Positions 18,041-25,844 of a stretch of DNA of 64,000 nt are shown piece by piece. The position numbers and the translations under genes are program-made. Source of the DNA: Algoriphagus sp. (GTDB lineage: Bacteria; Bacteroidota; Bacteroidia; Cytophagales; Cyclobacteriaceae); contig NZ_JAMWZB010000011.1 in NCBI RefSeq assembly GCF_024305035.1, positions 1-64,000 on the forward strand, written 5' to 3'. Each line of letters begins with the position of its first letter. The stretch's first letter is position 1. Below the pieces are notes generated by a model. The model made no database searches. It had not been told where the DNA came from and was given only the letters and a program-made list of their open reading frames with translations.

Positions 18041-19314
18041 ATGCGGTTTTAAATTATCTAGTGGAAGGAAGTCTTTGCCTGATTTTGAGCTGGGGCTTTT
18101 TCCGGGTTTTTCTGGAGAAACTTACTTTCTTTGATTGGAACCGAAGAGTATTGTTACTCTTGATGATCATTGCCTTGATTATTCCGCTGCTCTCTTTTGA
18201 GGCAGCGGCAATCAATCCAGTTTCTCTTTCAGAGTACACCCTACCTGTTTTTGAGGTAGGTAATGCATCGACTACTCCTGGTATTACGGTTTCTTGGCAA
18301 GAAGTAGTCCTGTTAAGTTATGGAATTGGGTTTTTGGTTTTTTTGGGAAAAATTTCGCTTGGAATAGCCAAACCAATTTATCAACTGCAGCTGGTGGAGA
18401 AATTCGAATACAAAGGGATGAAAATTGCAGTTCATCCAAGTTTTGAACCTGCTTCTTTTTTCAACTACATTTTGCTTCCCTATTTTGATCCTCAAGATGC
18501 CGACCAGCAAAAGATCCTTTTGCATGAATCAGTACACGTATCGGAAAGACACACCTTTGATTTGATTTTACTCCAATTAGTCAAAGTAGTTTTTTGGTTT
18601 AATCCCATCGTTTACCTTTTTGAGCGCTCTTTAAGAGAAGTTCATGAGTTTCAAGCCGATCAAGGAGTGACTCAGCGTTATTCTCAAATCGACTATTCCA
18701 GATTATTGCTCCGCCTGATTACTCAGGATCAAGGCTGGCAATTCACAAATAGTTTTAATCAATTTCAAACCAAAAAACGAATTGTTATGATGAATAAAGA
18801 AAAATCCAATTACTTACAAAAAGGCCGGTTTTTGATGGTTTTGCCCATTTTAGGCCTAATGGTATTTGCTTTTTCCTGCGATCAGAATATCGGGGAGGAG
18901 CCTATTAAACCCGAAAATTTGGTGGAGGTTGTCAACGAGGACGGGAGTACCGAACTCAACGCCATCGCTAATGGCCGGGTAGTGGAAGTCTCTGCTGACG
19001 AAATCTTTGATGTAGTGGAAGATCAGCCCATTCCTCCGGGGGGGATGGAAGGATGGAATAACTACTTAAAAGAAAATTTGTCTTATTCCGAACAAGCTAA
19101 AAAGGAAGGAATCGAAGGGACGGTAATTGTAGTTTTTGTTGTTAATACCGACGGCTCGATTCAGGATGTGGATATTTTAAGAGGATTGGGAGCAGGTTTG
19201 GATGAAGAAGCGATCAAGGTAGTTCAAAATGCTCCAAACTGGGAGCCCGGAAAACAACGTGGTCGAGAAGTCCGGACACGTATGAGGTTACCAATTCGAT
19301 TTAAACTAAGTTAA
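18037..19314 (+). CDS. M56 (BlaR1-like) membrane metallopeptidase with C-terminal TonB domain
   Basis: The 425-residue protein has TM helices near residues 5-25, 32-55 and 88-108, and the zinc-protease motif H163-E-S-V-H167, with REVHEFQADQGV as the third-ligand region. A further hydrophobic segment ends AFSC at Cys281. The last 90 residues form a TonB C-terminal-type domain (EGTVIVVFVVNTDGSIQDVD to the end). BlaR1-like proteases sense envelope stress and inactivate BlaI. The TonB-like domain replaces the penicillin-binding sensor domain of classical BlaR1, so the signal is unlikely to be simply beta-lactams. Confidence 0.9.
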   Translation: MNAVLNYLVEGSLCLILSWGFFRVFLEKLTFFDWNRRVLLLLMIIALIIPLLSFEAAAINPVSLSEYTLPVFEVGNASTTPGITVSWQEVVLLSYGIGFLVFLGKISLGIAKPIYQLQLVEKFEYKGMKIAVHPSFEPASFFNYILLPYFDPQDADQQKILLHESVHVSERHTFDLILLQLVKVVFWFNPIVYLFERSLREVHEFQADQGVTQRYSQIDYSRLLLRLITQDQGWQFTNSFNQFQTKKRIVMMNKEKSNYLQKGRFLMVLPILGLMVFAFSCDQNIGEEPIKPENLVEVVNEDGSTELNAIANGRVVEVSADEIFDVVEDQPIPPGGMEGWNNYLKENLSYSEQAKKEGIEGTVIVVFVVNTDGSIQDVDILRGLGAGLDEEAIKVVQNAPNWEPGKQRGREVRTRMRLPIRFKLS

Positions 19315-19340
19315 TTTGATCATAGGTTTATTTTAGACAC

Positions 19341-19380
19341 GAAAATCTCTTCAATACTTTGAAGAGATTTTCGCTTTTTT
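19341..19380 (+). terminator. intrinsic terminator of the blaI-M56 operon
   Basis: GAAAATCTCTTCAA (19341-19354) and TTGAAGAGATTTTC (19359-19372) form a perfect 14-bp stem with a TACT loop. GCTTTTTT follows. It lies 27 bases past the M56 stop on the plus strand. Confidence 0.85.
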
Positions 19381-19463
19381 CCAATCCCAGAAATTTTTTC
19401 TCATTTTTTCTACACACCCTGTAGCATTTTTAAGAAACAATTCGTCCTTTCTAAAAATAAGTA

Positions 19464-19664
19464 ATGCGTAAATTTTTCAGTGCGATTCTTCTGATTTTCT
19501 TGTGCAGCTTTGCATGGCAGCTTGGTCATGAAAGCCAAGGAAATCCAGTGGATGTCAACCTGGAAAAAAAATCGCCATGTAATAGGGGAGATCTGCTACC
19601 CAATGAAGCAAATCGAAAACCATCCGCTTCCCGTTTGAATAGTAATCCTTCCTTAAAACCCTGA
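19464..19664 (+). CDS. putative small exported protein, coupled to the sigma gene
   Basis: The 66-residue product has a good signal-peptide-like N-terminus (MRKFFSAILLIFLCSFAWQL) and a short polar remainder (DVNLEKKSPCNRGDLLPNEA) with no recognised motif. A lipid-modified Cys at 14 is possible but the context is weak. Its TGA stop (19662-19664) is one base before the TTG start of the sigma factor gene. That spacing argues for translational coupling and for real translation of this micro-ORF. It could be a secreted signal, or simply a leader ORF setting sigma-factor translation. Confidence 0.5.
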   Translation: MRKFFSAILLIFLCSFAWQLGHESQGNPVDVNLEKKSPCNRGDLLPNEANRKPSASRLNSNPSLKP

Positions 19665-19665
19665 A

Positions 19666-20223
19666 TTGAAGCACTTGGACTGGTCTGATGAAGAGTTGAT
19701 TGTCGGTTGCAAACGAAAATCAGCAAAGCATGAAGAAGTTTTTTTTAAGCGATACTATGGCTATGTCATGGGGATCAGCTTGTCATATGCCAAAGATCGG
19801 GACTTAGCTCAGGAAATCGTCAATGACAGCTTTCTCAAATTCTTTTCATCCATTAAGAGTTTTGAGGAGTTTCAGTCCGTAAAATCCTGGCTGCGCAGAA
19901 TCACTGTCAATACAGCCATAGATTTCTATCGAAAAAATAAACGGCTTCAGCAGCAGTGTGATATTCAAGATCAGGTAGAGGTATTTCATCCGGGAGGTGC
20001 CTTGTCACAAATGGCCTATGAGGATTTAATAAAGTTAATTCATCTGCTTCCTCCCGATCAGAAATTGGTCTTTAATCTTTACGAAGTGGAGGGTTTTAGT
20101 CATCGGGAAATCGCAGATAAAATGAAAATTACCGAAAGTTCTTCTCGGGTTTATTTGGCCAGAGCCAAATCTAAACTTCGAGATTTAGTACAATTTCACC
20201 TGAACGAATATGCAGGAAGATAA
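19666..20223 (+). CDS. ECF-type RNA polymerase sigma factor
   Basis: The 185-residue protein has sigma-70 region 2 (residues 20-90: EEVFFKRYYGYVMGISLSYA, LAQEIVNDSFLKFFSSI) and region 4 (about 122-178: LIHLLPPDQKLVFNLYEVEG, SHREIADKMKITESSSRVYL). ECF sigma factors direct RNA polymerase to envelope-stress or uptake genes. The start must be the TTG at 19666: a stop lies 10 bases upstream in frame, and the first ATG would delete half of region 2. The next gene overlaps its 3' end by 14 bases and may encode its regulator. Confidence 0.9.
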   Translation: MKHLDWSDEELIVGCKRKSAKHEEVFFKRYYGYVMGISLSYAKDRDLAQEIVNDSFLKFFSSIKSFEEFQSVKSWLRRITVNTAIDFYRKNKRLQQQCDIQDQVEVFHPGGALSQMAYEDLIKLIHLLPPDQKLVFNLYEVEGFSHREIADKMKITESSSRVYLARAKSKLRDLVQFHLNEYAGR

Positions 20224-21547
20224 AATCAGTAAGTTAATCGCTCAGAAGCTGAAGCAGGTTCAAGAGAACGAGCCTCAGCCCTATGATCTTGGTGCGTGGG
20301 AAAATTTTCAGGAGAAAAGAAAGGCCAAGAGTAGCCCGTTGAACACCTGGTGGCTGTCAGGTATTGCGGCTTCAATTTTGATTGGAGCGATTGGGTTTTC
20401 GGTTTATTTCTCGGCTAGCAGTCCTGTGGAGCAAGTCTCAGATCAGGTACTTTCCACCAATTCCTTTAGTCCAGATCGTTCTGAAAAGTCCCTAATCGAT
20501 AGCGCTAAAGAAACTCCCTCAGCGGGTAATCAAGCAGAAAAGCAGTTTTTATCCCCATCGGAAGAAACCGATTTTGTGCCTCGGCAAGAGCTTATTGAGG
20601 AACATTCCTTAGCGCAACATTCGGAAGCCAAAGCTAATAAAAGGAAGAGCGAAAGTAAAAAATCCAATTTAATTGCCAAGGTTGAATCAGTAAGTCCAGT
20701 GGAAAAGTTAGACAAAAGTGGAAGTCGCTCACTCGAGGAAGTGCTGTTATTTTCATCCAAGGATTTGTTATCCAATTATAATTTCTCCACAGGAGTACCC
20801 AGTCGGATTTTAGCCGATCAGAATAAAACAGTTGTTCCGAGTAATGAGGAGAGCGATTTTGAATTTCCCCCCATTCTTGCGGAGAAAAGTAAGCTGACTC
20901 TTGGATTAGGTTTGAGTCCAGGGTTTGGTGCATCCGAGCAAAATGGCAATGCTTCGGTTAACTCTTCGCTGGGTATGGGTTTTTTGGTAGCCATGGACTT
21001 ACCTGGAAAGTTAACCGTTGGTTCAGGACTGGGTATCAATGTGTTTAATCAAGAAAATCAACTTCAAAGCCCACCAAACGTAGCCTTTGCTTCGAGTATG
21101 TCCCCTGTTCAGGAGCAACTTCTGGTAAGACAAACTCAGTTGGATATTCCGGTATATTTCCAATATCCCATCACCACTAGTGAGTCCATTTCCCTCCAAG
21201 CGGGATTTTCAAATTTTATCGCTTTGAGTCAGGTTTCTGAATTGGAATCTTCCTTTACCAGGCAGGTTCCTGTATCGGGTCAAGATGCTTTGCTGAGCAA
21301 TAGTTTCCAGCTGCGTAGTGAGTCTGTCGTTCAGACCCAGCAATTGGCTTCCCCGCCAGATGGCAAGTTTTATCCATTGGCTACCATGAATTTCGGGGTA
21401 AATTTACGAGTCATGCAATCAAATAAAACCAGCTATATTTTAATGCCTTTTTATCATCTTCCGGTAAATCAGTTTACTGGGTTCGGTGATAATCCAAGTT
21501 TTTATGGGGCTTCGTTCAAAGTCCGTTTTGGTGGAAAAAAGGATTAA
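20210..21547 (+). CDS. membrane-anchored protein with beta-barrel-like C-terminus, possible anti-sigma partner
   Basis: The 445-residue product has a polar, presumably cytoplasmic N-terminus (residues 1-45, DKISKLIAQKLKQVQENEP, YDLGAWENFQEK), one TM helix at about 46-68 (WWLSGIAASILIGAIGFSVYF), a long Ser/Glu/Lys-rich linker to about 200, and a Gly- and aromatic-rich beta region to the end (LTLGLGLSPGFGASEQN, FYGASFKVRFGGKKD). The N-terminal part and the 14-base overlap with the sigma gene are what one expects of an anti-sigma factor. The C-terminal part resembles outer-membrane beta-barrel proteins. The function is inferred from context only. Confidence 0.7.
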   Translation: MQEDKISKLIAQKLKQVQENEPQPYDLGAWENFQEKRKAKSSPLNTWWLSGIAASILIGAIGFSVYFSASSPVEQVSDQVLSTNSFSPDRSEKSLIDSAKETPSAGNQAEKQFLSPSEETDFVPRQELIEEHSLAQHSEAKANKRKSESKKSNLIAKVESVSPVEKLDKSGSRSLEEVLLFSSKDLLSNYNFSTGVPSRILADQNKTVVPSNEESDFEFPPILAEKSKLTLGLGLSPGFGASEQNGNASVNSSLGMGFLVAMDLPGKLTVGSGLGINVFNQENQLQSPPNVAFASSMSPVQEQLLVRQTQLDIPVYFQYPITTSESISLQAGFSNFIALSQVSELESSFTRQVPVSGQDALLSNSFQLRSESVVQTQQLASPPDGKFYPLATMNFGVNLRVMQSNKTSYILMPFYHLPVNQFTGFGDNPSFYGASFKVRFGGKKD

Positions 21548-21562
21548 CCGGACATAGGACAT

Positions 21563-21593
21563 AAAAAAATCCCCATTAAGGGGATTTTTTTTT
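21563..21593. terminator. bidirectional intrinsic terminator between convergent genes
   Basis: AAAAAAATCCCC, loop ATTAA, then GGGGATTTTTTTTT form a 12-bp stem with A and T tracts on both sides. It lies between the plus-strand barrel gene (stop 21547) and the minus-strand cas6-like gene (stop 21592-21594), so it can end transcription from either side. Confidence 0.85.
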
Positions 21594-22491
21594 AATCTTC
21601 AGAATTGCTTTCCTCAGTGGGCTCTCCACCTTCATTATCGGTGGGAGCGACATTTTGTCTTACCCGCTCGGTAGGTCGGTAAGGCACAAAACCTTCACGC
21701 TTGAATTTGTATGCAGTAGTTCTGTTCCCAGAGGGGTGATTGGCCAAATCCAACATACCAAAACCTTTATGAGTAAAGGCACCTAAACCACATTTGAATA
21801 CAAAATCCTGCACTTCCGGAGCAGCATACAAGGTGAATGGCAAAGTATAGCCTCTAACTTCGTATTTCACGTCCATGTCATAAACTGCATAGATTCTAGC
21901 AAATTTCTTTTGCTGCTCCTTCAATTTGTTGACATAAACCATGTCTGGAACGACCTGGAATTTGTAGAAAGATTCCATTTGTTCTGGTGTATACCAACCG
22001 GAGCGCTCCATGCGAGTCAATGTAGATTCGTACAATAGATCTGAGAATTCATCGCTGTCTGGGCTGATAAATCGTTTGCCAATTTCCTCGTTGAATGCAG
22101 GGGTGATTAGAACGAGTGGAGAAATACAAACAAATTTGTTTGAAGTTTCTAATTCTGGCTCAATTTCAATCTCAGTATATTCCGGAGAAAGGATGAGATT
22201 TCCCAACTCAATCTTTGGGGTTGCAAAAACCTGCTCTAGTAAGTAATCCATGAAATCCTCGCTTTGCGAAGAAAGGACCAGCGTTACTAGGCTAGAGTAG
22301 TAATGCAATCCACTTCTGCTGACTTTGGTTTGACCCTTCAGTCCAGAGAAGTTAAAGTAATTGTAGTTGAAGAATTCTTCACGACCTCCCTTGACGATCA
22401 ATCCTTTTAGAAATTGTGCCAGGATATACTGGTGGTGAAAAGGCAAGTATGAGCCTTTGTTTTTTAGTGAAAATATTAGTCTAACTCTCAC
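21592..22491 (-). CDS. Cas6-like CRISPR RNA endoribonuclease homologue, isolated
   Basis: The 299-residue protein fits the Cas6 fold of two ferredoxin-like (RAMP) domains. The first strand RVRLIFSL is followed by the helix motif LPFHHQYILAQFLKGLI, then YNYFNFSGLKG and a strand plus helix with LVLSSQSEDFMDYLLEQVF. The C-terminal signature Gly-rich loop GLGAFTHKGFG is at 235-245. Cas6 cuts CRISPR precursor RNA. A polar acidic tail (252-299) is extra to the usual fold. His19, His20 or His63 could be catalytic, but I cannot align them. The start is GTG. No CRISPR array or other cas gene is in the window, so a role outside immunity is possible. Confidence 0.75.
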   Translation of the reverse strand: MRVRLIFSLKNKGSYLPFHHQYILAQFLKGLIVKGGREEFFNYNYFNFSGLKGQTKVSRSGLHYYSSLVTLVLSSQSEDFMDYLLEQVFATPKIELGNLILSPEYTEIEIEPELETSNKFVCISPLVLITPAFNEEIGKRFISPDSDEFSDLLYESTLTRMERSGWYTPEQMESFYKFQVVPDMVYVNKLKEQQKKFARIYAVYDMDVKYEVRGYTLPFTLYAAPEVQDFVFKCGLGAFTHKGFGMLDLANHPSGNRTTAYKFKREGFVPYRPTERVRQNVAPTDNEGGEPTEESNSED

Positions 22492-22592
22492 GGTTTTTTA
22501 AAAATAAAATGAGACATCAATTAAATCAAAATACGATACGTAATTTTGGGTGAATAAGCAATAGCAAAAGTACAATTATTTTTTAATAATTA

Positions 22593-23690
22593 TCAAACAT
22601 TAAACCTAAAATGCATGATATCGCCGTCTTTTACGATGTATTCTTTTCCTTCAATTGCTATTTTACCATTTTCTCTACAACCCGCTTCGGTCTTGAATTG
22701 TTGGTAATCCTGTAATTTTATGACCTCAGCTTTAATGAATCCACGTTCAAAATCGGTATGAATGACTCCTGCAGCCTGAGGAGCTTTCCAGCCTTTTTGA
22801 ATGGTCCAAGCACGTACTTCCTGAACTCCAGCGGTAAAATAGGTGATCAGATCAAGTAAGGAATAAGCTCCCGCAATAAGTTTATTTAACCCACTTTCGT
22901 CTAATCCATATTCGGAAAGGAACATGGCTTTTTCTTCTGGATCGTCAAACTCGGCGATTTGACTCTCGATTGCGGCGCAAAGTACGATGACTTCTGCATT
23001 TTCTTCCGCTACTTTAGTTCGTAGGGTTTCTACATGTTGGTTGCCTGTCAAAATACTTGATTCATCTACATTGGCCACATATAGCACTGGTTTGATGGTC
23101 AAAAGATGTAGATCGCGAACTGCTTCCAAATCTTCTTTTTCCACTTCAATAGCCCGCGCATTTAGCCCGGAAGTCAACCCTGTTTTGAACTGATGTAGGA
23201 TTTCTAGCTCTTTTTTAGCTTTGGCATCTCCTGACTTGGCGACTTTCTCGATTCGTTGAATTTTCTTTTCAATGGATTCCAGATCTTTTAGCTGAAGCTC
23301 GGTGTCGATCACCTCCTTGTCAAAGATAGGGTCCACTCCGCCAGCTACGTGGACAATATTATCGTCTTCAAAACATCGGATAACGTGAATTATGGCGTCA
23401 ACTTCACGGATATTGGCTAAGAATTTATTCCCTAAACCTTCTCCTTTGCTGGCACCTTTGACTAAGCCTGCGATATCCACAAACTCGATTACCGTTGGCA
23501 TGATTCGCTGGGGATTCACCAGATCAGCAAGGATTTTTAGGCGCTTATCGGGGACGGTTACTACTCCTACATTGGGTTCGATGGTGCAGAAAGGGAAATT
23601 TGCTGCTTCAGCCTTGGCAGATGAAAGCGCATTAAACAAGGTGGACTTGCCCACGTTGGGTAGTCCAACAATGCCACATTGTAAAGCCAT
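22593..23690 (-). CDS. ychF: redox-regulated ATPase YchF (Obg-like)
   Basis: YchF/OLA1 is a ribosome-associated, universally conserved P-loop NTPase that prefers ATP. The 365-residue protein has the Walker [15 protein letters not shown] (residues 7-20), switch region [20 protein letters not shown], a coiled-coil insert around 130-200 and the C-terminal TGS domain ([20 protein letters not shown] through [11 protein letters not shown]). Length and motifs match the family end to end. Its ATG directly follows the stop codon of the AI-2E-type permease gene, which suggests co-transcription. Confidence 0.95.
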   Translation of the reverse strand: MALQCGIVGLPNVGKSTLFNALSSAKAEAANFPFCTIEPNVGVVTVPDKRLKILADLVNPQRIMPTVIEFVDIAGLVKGASKGEGLGNKFLANIREVDAIIHVIRCFEDDNIVHVAGGVDPIFDKEVIDTELQLKDLESIEKKIQRIEKVAKSGDAKAKKELEILHQFKTGLTSGLNARAIEVEKEDLEAVRDLHLLTIKPVLYVANVDESSILTGNQHVETLRTKVAEENAEVIVLCAAIESQIAEFDDPEEKAMFLSEYGLDESGLNKLIAGAYSLLDLITYFTAGVQEVRAWTIQKGWKAPQAAGVIHTDFERGFIKAEVIKLQDYQQFKTEAGCRENGKIAIEGKEYIVKDGDIMHFRFNV

Positions 23691-24785
23691 TTAATTCGTT
23701 GATTTAATTTTAAAGATTCGATAGGATTTATACCCTTTGAAGAACTCCAAAATGGAGACCCTGAAAATGGTATAAACCGGTATGGCAAAGATCATCCCGA
23801 TGATACCGGCGAGTTTTGCCCCGGCAAAGATAATAACAAAAATTTCAAGGGGATGCGCTTTTACTGTTTTCGAAAAAATCAAGGGTTGCAGCAGAATATT
23901 ATCGGTTAACTGAACCACGCCGAATACTGCAAGAATTTTCAAGAGAAGATAGGTGATATCAGCGGATTCTAAAAAAGTCCCCGTGGAAACTCCTACAATA
24001 ATCCCAAATCCAGCGCCAAGAATAGGCCCTGCATAAGGAATTAAATTGGCTACTGCAGCAAACAAAGCGATTGTCAAGGCATATTCAATTCCCATGAGGC
24101 TGAGTCCGATACTGGCCAAAGTGAATATGGCCAACATTTGAAGCAAAAGCCCGGAAAGGTAATTGGATAGGAGTTTTTCGACCTTGGTAAAGGTAGCTAC
24201 AGAAAGTTCAAAATAAGGGTTTGGAATCAGATTGAGTAGATTTCTTCGAAGTATTCCGTTTTCAAACAGTAGAAAAAAAGTAATAAAAGCTATGGCCATC
24301 AGCCCTATGGCTAAGGAGCTGGTTGTATCAATGACTGTCCCAATAAAATTTCCCACATCAAAGCTTGAGATGGTGTTAATGATGTTTTTTCTAAACTCTT
24401 CGAATAAAAAGCCGGGTTGGGAATCCAGAAGTTTATACCTGATCAAGGTTTGTTCAAAATTAGAAATGGGAATTTGAATTTGTTGGTAAATGGTGTTCAA
24501 ATCCAAATTGCTCAAAATCTGAATCTGATTATTAATCAAAGGAAAAAACAACAAACTCAAGGTGATCAAAAGCAAGATAATCGAAGAATAAGAAATCAAT
24601 ATTGCCAGCCACCGTGGAATATGCTGTCCCAACAAGTGAAAATCATTGAGCCGATTGGTCAGAGGTCGCAGCAGTGCGGCTAAAATCAAGGACAATATCA
24701 GATAGGAGGTAATGTTTGAAAAGTACCAGCCGAATAGCAGGAAAAAGAAAATGAACAGGAAAATATAAATGAAGAAACGCTGCAT
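23691..24785 (-). CDS. AI-2E family transporter / permease
   Basis: The 364-residue membrane protein has seven to eight hydrophobic helices: two close pairs at the N-terminus ([19 protein letters not shown]), a soluble coiled region between about 85 and 145, and C-terminal helices with the family motif [19 protein letters not shown] and [20 protein letters not shown]. Family members export varied substrates (AI-2 in E. coli TqsA, Na+/H+ in some halophiles), so the substrate cannot be called. The ATG at 24785 is preferred to a TTG two codons upstream. A paralogue lies at 37934-39040. Confidence 0.85.
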   Translation of the reverse strand: MQRFFIYIFLFIFFFLLFGWYFSNITSYLILSLILAALLRPLTNRLNDFHLLGQHIPRWLAILISYSSIILLLITLSLLFFPLINNQIQILSNLDLNTIYQQIQIPISNFEQTLIRYKLLDSQPGFLFEEFRKNIINTISSFDVGNFIGTVIDTTSSLAIGLMAIAFITFFLLFENGILRRNLLNLIPNPYFELSVATFTKVEKLLSNYLSGLLLQMLAIFTLASIGLSLMGIEYALTIALFAAVANLIPYAGPILGAGFGIIVGVSTGTFLESADITYLLLKILAVFGVVQLTDNILLQPLIFSKTVKAHPLEIFVIIFAGAKLAGIIGMIFAIPVYTIFRVSILEFFKGYKSYRIFKIKSTN

Positions 24786-24789
24786 ATCC

Positions 24790-24820
24790 AATAGAAAAGG
24801 AGGTCAATTGACCTCCTTCA
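24790..24820 (-). terminator. perfect 22-base palindrome, terminator of the PUR gene
   Basis: AAGGAGGTCAA followed at once by TTGACCTCCTT (24797-24818) is a perfect palindrome. On the minus strand it is followed by TTTTCTATT, and it lies 50 bases past the PUR-type gene stop. It also sits 12 bases before the permease ATG, so it may act as terminator and also affect translation of the permease. Confidence 0.6.
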
Positions 24821-24867
24821 AAATACTATATAAATCTTCTAACTTTCAAATCTAATCTTGGACTTGA

Positions 24868-25197
24868 TCATTCCCATTTTAATTCATCCTTGTATTCATC
24901 CTCGGAATCCTCATTGTCAAATTGCTCAAAATCATAATCTGGCAATAATTCTGTCCTCACATGGTCCACCGTTTCATTAAGTGCATCTACAAACTTCAGG
25001 AAATCTTCTTTGTATAAAAAGATCTTATGTTTTTCGTAACTGAAATTATCACCGTTGATTTTACGCTTACTCTCCGTGATGGTTAAGTAATAATCATTTG
25101 AACGGGTAGTTTTAATATCAAAAAAATAAGTTCGTTTTCCTGCCTTTACTTTTTTGGAGAATATTTCATCTCTGTCATAGCCTCTTCTATCTTCCAC
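24868..25197 (-). CDS. DUF3276 / PUR-alpha-like nucleic-acid-binding protein
   Basis: The 109-residue protein has the PUR repeat core of Bacteroidota DUF3276 proteins: RRGYDRDEIFSKKVKAGKRT, YFFDIKTTRSNDYYLTITES and the helix IFLYKEDFLKFVDALNETVD, then a very acidic tail. A structurally characterised Bacteroides member resembles Pur-alpha, which binds single-stranded DNA and RNA. The start is GTG at 25197 because homologues begin just before the GYxRDEIFS motif. A longer frame to a TTG at 25272 is open, but its extra residues look non-coding and contain a promoter-like TAGTTTG. Confidence 0.85.
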   Translation of the reverse strand: MEDRRGYDRDEIFSKKVKAGKRTYFFDIKTTRSNDYYLTITESKRKINGDNFSYEKHKIFLYKEDFLKFVDALNETVDHVRTELLPDYDFEQFDNEDSEDEYKDELKWE

Positions 25198-25368
25198 AAT
25201 GCGTATTAGTTTAGGGTTGTGCTGGGGTATTAAATTCAAACTAAGATAACATAAATCATTTCTTGTTTTCAAACCAAGTTTTGATTTTTTTCAAGAAAAT
25301 GTAATAATCCAGGTATAAGTGGTTTAAAATCAGAAACGAACAATTTTCAGAAAATTGGGGAGAAGATC

Positions 25369-25716
25369 TTACTCCCCATGAAGAAAGGCTTTTTTTACAA
25401 GTAGTTGATCCTCGGTTTCTGGATGGTCGGGATCATCCACACAGCAGTCTACGGGACATACCGCGGCACACTGCGGTTCTTCATGAAAGCCGTTACATTC
25501 GGTACATTTTTCAGTGACGATATAATAAAATTCATCGGAAACAGGTGCTTGCTTTTCAGTTGCACTTACAACCGTTCCGTCTTCTAGGGTTACTTCTTTG
25601 AGCGAAGTTCCTCCTCCCCAAGTCCACTCTACTCCGCCTTCATAAATTGCCGTATTTGGGCATTCCGGTTCGCATGCACCACAGTTGATGCATTCGTCAG
25701 TGATCATTATTGCCAT
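25369..25716 (-). CDS. 2[4Fe-4S] ferredoxin (Alvin type)
   Basis: The 115-residue protein carries C9-x2-C12-x2-C15-x3-C19P near the N-terminus and a second set, CTEC-x8-C-x3-CPVDCC, in which the eight-residue insertion between cysteines is typical of Alvin-type ferredoxins. It would hold two [4Fe-4S] clusters and carry single electrons at low potential in the cytoplasm. It is divergent to a LuxC-like acyl-CoA reductase gene, 128 bases away. This neighbourhood is common in Bacteroidota, although a direct functional link is inference. A TTG-N20-TACTTTTG promoter lies just upstream. Confidence 0.93.
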   Translation of the reverse strand: MAIMITDECINCGACEPECPNTAIYEGGVEWTWGGGTSLKEVTLEDGTVVSATEKQAPVSDEFYYIVTEKCTECNGFHEEPQCAAVCPVDCCVDDPDHPETEDQLLVKKAFLHGE

Positions 25717-25735
25717 ATCTCAAACTATTTGATTT

Positions 25736-25766
25736 CAAAAGTAAGAAGCTTCTAAGACTCTGCCAA
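25736..25766 (-). promoter_or_regulatory. promoter of the ferredoxin gene
   Basis: On the minus strand TTG (25766-25764), a 20-base spacer and TACTTTTG (25743-25736) give a full Bacteroidota primary-sigma promoter, with the -7 box ending 20 bases before the ferredoxin ATG at 25716. Confidence 0.6.
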
Positions 25767-25828
25767 TAAAAAGTTGTCATACTAACTAATTTAAATTAAT
25801 TCTTACCATTATTCACCTCATTTTAGGT

Positions 25829-25836
25829 TAAATTTG
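25829..25836 (+). promoter_or_regulatory. candidate -7 element (TAAATTTG) of the acyl-CoA reductase gene
   Basis: This full TAnnTTTG match ends only 8 bases before the ATG at 25845. If used it would give a leaderless or nearly leaderless mRNA. No TTG lies at the usual -33 distance. Confidence 0.35.
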
Positions 25837-25844
25837 CCACTATT

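Noticed and set aside
17666..19314. blaI-M56 pair as a beta-lactam resistance cassette
   Set aside because: No beta-lactamase or penicillin-binding-protein gene is adjacent, and the M56 protein has a TonB-like domain in place of the penicillin-sensor domain.
21592..22491. Possible CRISPR array near the Cas6-like gene
   Set aside because: Flanking intergenic regions are short and contain no direct repeats with regular spacing. The only repeat feature is the terminator hairpin at 21563-21593.
23691..24785. AI-2E family name taken as evidence for quorum sensing
   Set aside because: The family transports many substrates, and no luxS or AI-2 receptor gene is in the window.
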